33,257 bases of DNA from T3Sed10-241 sp036796255 (lineage in GTDB: Bacteria > Bacteroidota > Bacteroidia > Flavobacteriales_D > Cryomorphaceae). The stretch lies in NCBI GenBank assembly GCA_036796255.1, contig DAIRDH010000039.1, forward strand, positions 1-33,257, in the 5' to 3' direction. Below are positions 31,246 through 33,257 of the stretch, one piece after another (the stretch's first letter is position 1; each line of letters starts with the position of its first letter). Under the pieces are notes generated by a model. That model was not told the DNA's origin, did no database searches, and saw only the letters and a list, made by a program, of their open reading frames with translations. The position numbers and the translations under genes were made by a program.

Positions 31246-32964
31246 TTATTGCTTTATTATTTTAGTGTGTAGGCTCTTCACTCCGTTACTGATTTTGGCT
31301 ATATAAGCGCCTTGCGGCAAATGGGCCAGGCTGATTTGACCGGACTCAATGTCTCGCCATGCAGCGCGGTGCACCTCAGCCCCGCTGCTGCTGTGCACTG
31401 TGAGGGTGGCGTTTTGAAAAGCTTTCAAGGCCTCTGCGTCAAACTGCACATTTTCCGAAAAGGGGTTGGGGTAGGCGAGGAGTTGCTGCAAGGCCTCGGC
31501 GGTGCGGGTGTTGAGGGTAGTGCTGAAAGAGGCGAGGAAGTGTTCTATTTCGAATTGGGTATGTGGAATCAGTGCAGTGCCTTGAACATTCAGCTCAATT
31601 CCAGTGAAGGATCCACCCACCACAAAGTGATCCGAATCCACCAAGCCGATAAAATTTGCCACCTCCGATTCCTCACTGCTTATGGTGTAAATCCACTGCG
31701 CTTCACCTGCAGAATTGACCTTGGCAATAAATGCATCCGTTGTTCCGGTGATACCTCCTGCATTGCTCACTTCCATACCACCGAAGCTGAGGTTGGGGGC
31801 ATTATATTCATAAGCAATCAAAATTGAATTTTGCTCAGGGCTGATGATTACTGGAGGTTGAAAAAATGGATATTCTCCAAGGGCATTGCCCAGCATGATT
31901 CCTGAAATCACTTCGCCAGTATCGCTGTACCGACTCAAAACTACCCCAGGACCATTTACAAGGATGTCGCCAATGTTCACAACATCTTGGTCGGTGTAGG
32001 CCACTGCCAGTAAATGGTTTTCAGGCGTGAAAGTCAATTGAGCATTATTTTCATAGCCTGCTGAATGCTCCCTTACAAGCCACTGCGTGGTGCCATCAGC
32101 TGCTATTTTACAAATCCACCTGTCAGCGTTGCCCGTAAAGGCAAGGTCATTTAGGATAACGTGATCATCAATTCGCAGCGAATCGCCCTCCCACAATCCC
32201 GTAATAAAAACACTTCCATCATGTCCAGCCACCAAACTTGAGGCTTGCCATATGTAGCCTAATGGGCTTGCGAATTTTTTCGTCCAGAGGGTATTTCCAT
32301 CAGGGTCGTTCTTCCATAGGTATATGCTGCCTGAAGACTCGTTTTCAAATAAGTTCCCATCCAGATTGACAGTGCCTTGGAAGTATCCGCAACTGTACAC
32401 ACAGCCATCAGGGGCCACTGTGAGACGAGGAGAGTTTCCCGCGCCATTGATGGATACCTGATTTGCGATTTTGAACCACAAGCCATTTCCTTCAGGACTA
32501 ATTTTTACCAGAAAGTGATCACTTGATACAGGACTGACCACGTTTAAGCCCCCGATGTTTGAGGCATTCGCACCGATCGATGTTCCCACATAGCTTACAT
32601 AAATATTGTTCTCCACATCGGTTTCTATTCCCCAGCAGCTGACAGAGAGTTGATTGAGTCCCCGAAGTGACCTGTGCCACAATATATTTCCGAAAGGATC
32701 TAATTTAATCAGCGTTGGTCCAAACGATATGCTGAGCAGGCTGTAATGTGGTAATAAGCTGCCAGCAAAGTTGAACGCAGCAAATGAAGCGATAACCACG
32801 AGCGTATTGCCATCGCCATCTGTAGTCATGGCTTGCATATCTTTATAATTACCACTATTGGTCATAGCTGCCCACTGAAGCTCCGGACTTTGGGCATGAG
32901 TGACAAACCTTGGCCACACAAGCAACAGAACAAGGCTCCAGTGCTTGAAGATATTCGATTGCAT
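31246..32964 (-). CDS. T9SS-exported repeat (propeller-like) protein, copy 2
   Basis: A 572-residue paralogue of the next gene downstream. The start at 32964 gives a signal peptide ending WPRFVTHAQ; an ATG at 32985 would prefix seven residues. The same repeats are aligned in the same order (for example FGNILWHRSLRG, EGNGLWFKIANQ, DGNTLWTKKFAS, DGTTQWLVREHSAGYE), and shared segments such as AFTGNxDRWICK and PGVVLSRYS are nearly identical. The sorting domain begins LLAYPNPFSENVQ and ends SLHTKIIKQ as in its neighbours, but its middle (VHSSSGAEVHRAAWRDIES) differs. The gap to the partial copy upstream is 39 bp, which fits one operon. Confidence 0.9.
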   Translation of the reverse strand: MQSNIFKHWSLVLLLVWPRFVTHAQSPELQWAAMTNSGNYKDMQAMTTDGDGNTLVVIASFAAFNFAGSLLPHYSLLSISFGPTLIKLDPFGNILWHRSLRGLNQLSVSCWGIETDVENNIYVSYVGTSIGANASNIGGLNVVSPVSSDHFLVKISPEGNGLWFKIANQVSINGAGNSPRLTVAPDGCVYSCGYFQGTVNLDGNLFENESSGSIYLWKNDPDGNTLWTKKFASPLGYIWQASSLVAGHDGSVFITGLWEGDSLRIDDHVILNDLAFTGNADRWICKIAADGTTQWLVREHSAGYENNAQLTFTPENHLLAVAYTDQDVVNIGDILVNGPGVVLSRYSDTGEVISGIMLGNALGEYPFFQPPVIISPEQNSILIAYEYNAPNLSFGGMEVSNAGGITGTTDAFIAKVNSAGEAQWIYTISSEESEVANFIGLVDSDHFVVGGSFTGIELNVQGTALIPHTQFEIEHFLASFSTTLNTRTAEALQQLLAYPNPFSENVQFDAEALKAFQNATLTVHSSSGAEVHRAAWRDIESGQISLAHLPQGAYIAKISNGVKSLHTKIIKQ

Positions 32965-33003
32965 ATATTTCACAACTGTTTCCATTGCTTTCTAAATGAT
33001 CGT

Positions 33004-33257
33004 TTATTGCTTTATAATTTTAGTATGTAAGCTCCGCTTCCCATCGCTTATTCGGGCTACATAGGCGCCTTGCGGCAAATGGGCCAGGCTGATCTGACCT
33101 GCGTCAATGCCTTGCAGTTGCTTGCGGTATACTTCTACGCCATTCGTATTGAACACCAGCAGGGTGGCATTCCCAAAAGCTTGCAGTGCCTCTGCATCAA
33201 ACTGCACATTTTCCGAAAAGGGGTTGGGGTAGGCAAGGAGTTGCTTTAGGGCCTCGG
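33004..33257 (-). CDS. T9SS-exported protein, copy 3 (C-terminal end only)
   Basis: Only the last 84 codons are in the window; the gene continues past the right edge. They encode a T9SS type A sorting domain: LLAYPNPFSENVQFDAEALQ, VEVYRKQLQ and the terminal GAYVARISDGKRSLHTKIIKQ. The front of this segment is closest to copy 2 and the back is closest to copy 1. That its missing N-terminal part is another propeller-like protein is inferred from the neighbouring copies. Confidence 0.85.
   Translation of the reverse strand, partial: EALKQLLAYPNPFSENVQFDAEALQAFGNATLLVFNTNGVEVYRKQLQGIDAGQISLAHLPQGAYVARISDGKRSLHTKIIKQ

Noticed and set aside
1..33257. CRISPR array, prophage, insertion sequence, tRNA or rRNA
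   Set aside because: No regularly spaced repeats, no transposase, integrase or phage structural genes, and no recognisable tRNA or rRNA sequence was seen on either strand.

Overview
The window looks like chromosomal DNA of a member of the Bacteroidota, most likely a flavobacterium-like aquatic lineage. The evidence is: three secreted proteins ending in a type IX secretion (T9SS) sorting domain (YPNPFSENVQ near the C-terminus); Bacteroidota-restricted families (BT_3928-type DoxX protein, DUF1599 protein, TPR-containing NarL-type sensor kinase); a DnaE with an N-terminal proofreading exonuclease; few clear Shine-Dalgarno sites; and several intergenic matches to the Bacteroidota -7 element TAnnTTTG. 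A run of exactly 100 N inside one gene marks an assembly scaffold gap, so this is a draft or metagenome assembly. I see no rRNA, tRNA, CRISPR array, transposase, integrase or phage gene.

Layout. 1-3600: folP (leftward, truncated by the window edge), then a rightward run of a DUF1599 protein, a BT_3928-like DoxX membrane protein broken by the N gap, and an orphan DppB-type ABC permease. 3695-4485: LexA-like XRE/S24 regulator with a direct repeat just before its start, ending in a terminator shared with katG. 4585-8496: divergent katG (leftward, with a signal peptide) and dinB (rightward), separated by about 340 bp that holds a structured element with a T-tract. 8529-8663: an inverted pair of REP-like two-hairpin repeats between dinB and a leftward DUF418 membrane protein. 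10154-14069: secreted TonB_C-domain protein, a translationally coupled two-component pair (TPR histidine kinase and LuxR-type regulator) and a small membrane protein. 14438-20785: exonuclease-fused dnaE, trxA, a leftward AlkD-like HEAT protein and a DUF2461 protein. 20901-24807: TraB/GumN-like protein, leftward TerC membrane protein and leftward PaaZ. 25027-25470: small lipoprotein. 25498-29393: leftward signalling operon of hybrid histidine kinase (with Hpt), single-domain response regulator and REC-adenylate cyclase. 29531-33257: leftward tandem set of three paralogous T9SS-exported propeller-like proteins, the last cut by the window edge.

How the parts fit. Genome maintenance and stress genes recur (dnaE, dinB, LexA-like repressor, AlkD-like protein, trxA, katG), but they are separate transcription units rather than one operon. 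Two signalling modules are present: a simple coupled kinase/regulator pair, and a phosphorelay whose likely output is cAMP. The most notable signals are the HK-RR-cyclase operon, the mosaic C-terminal cassettes of the three T9SS paralogues, the inverted REP-like pair, the katG-dinB intergenic structure and the exported KatG with an unusual Ala/Gly-rich linker. Nothing in the window clearly amounts to a wholly new system; most genes belong to recognisable families.
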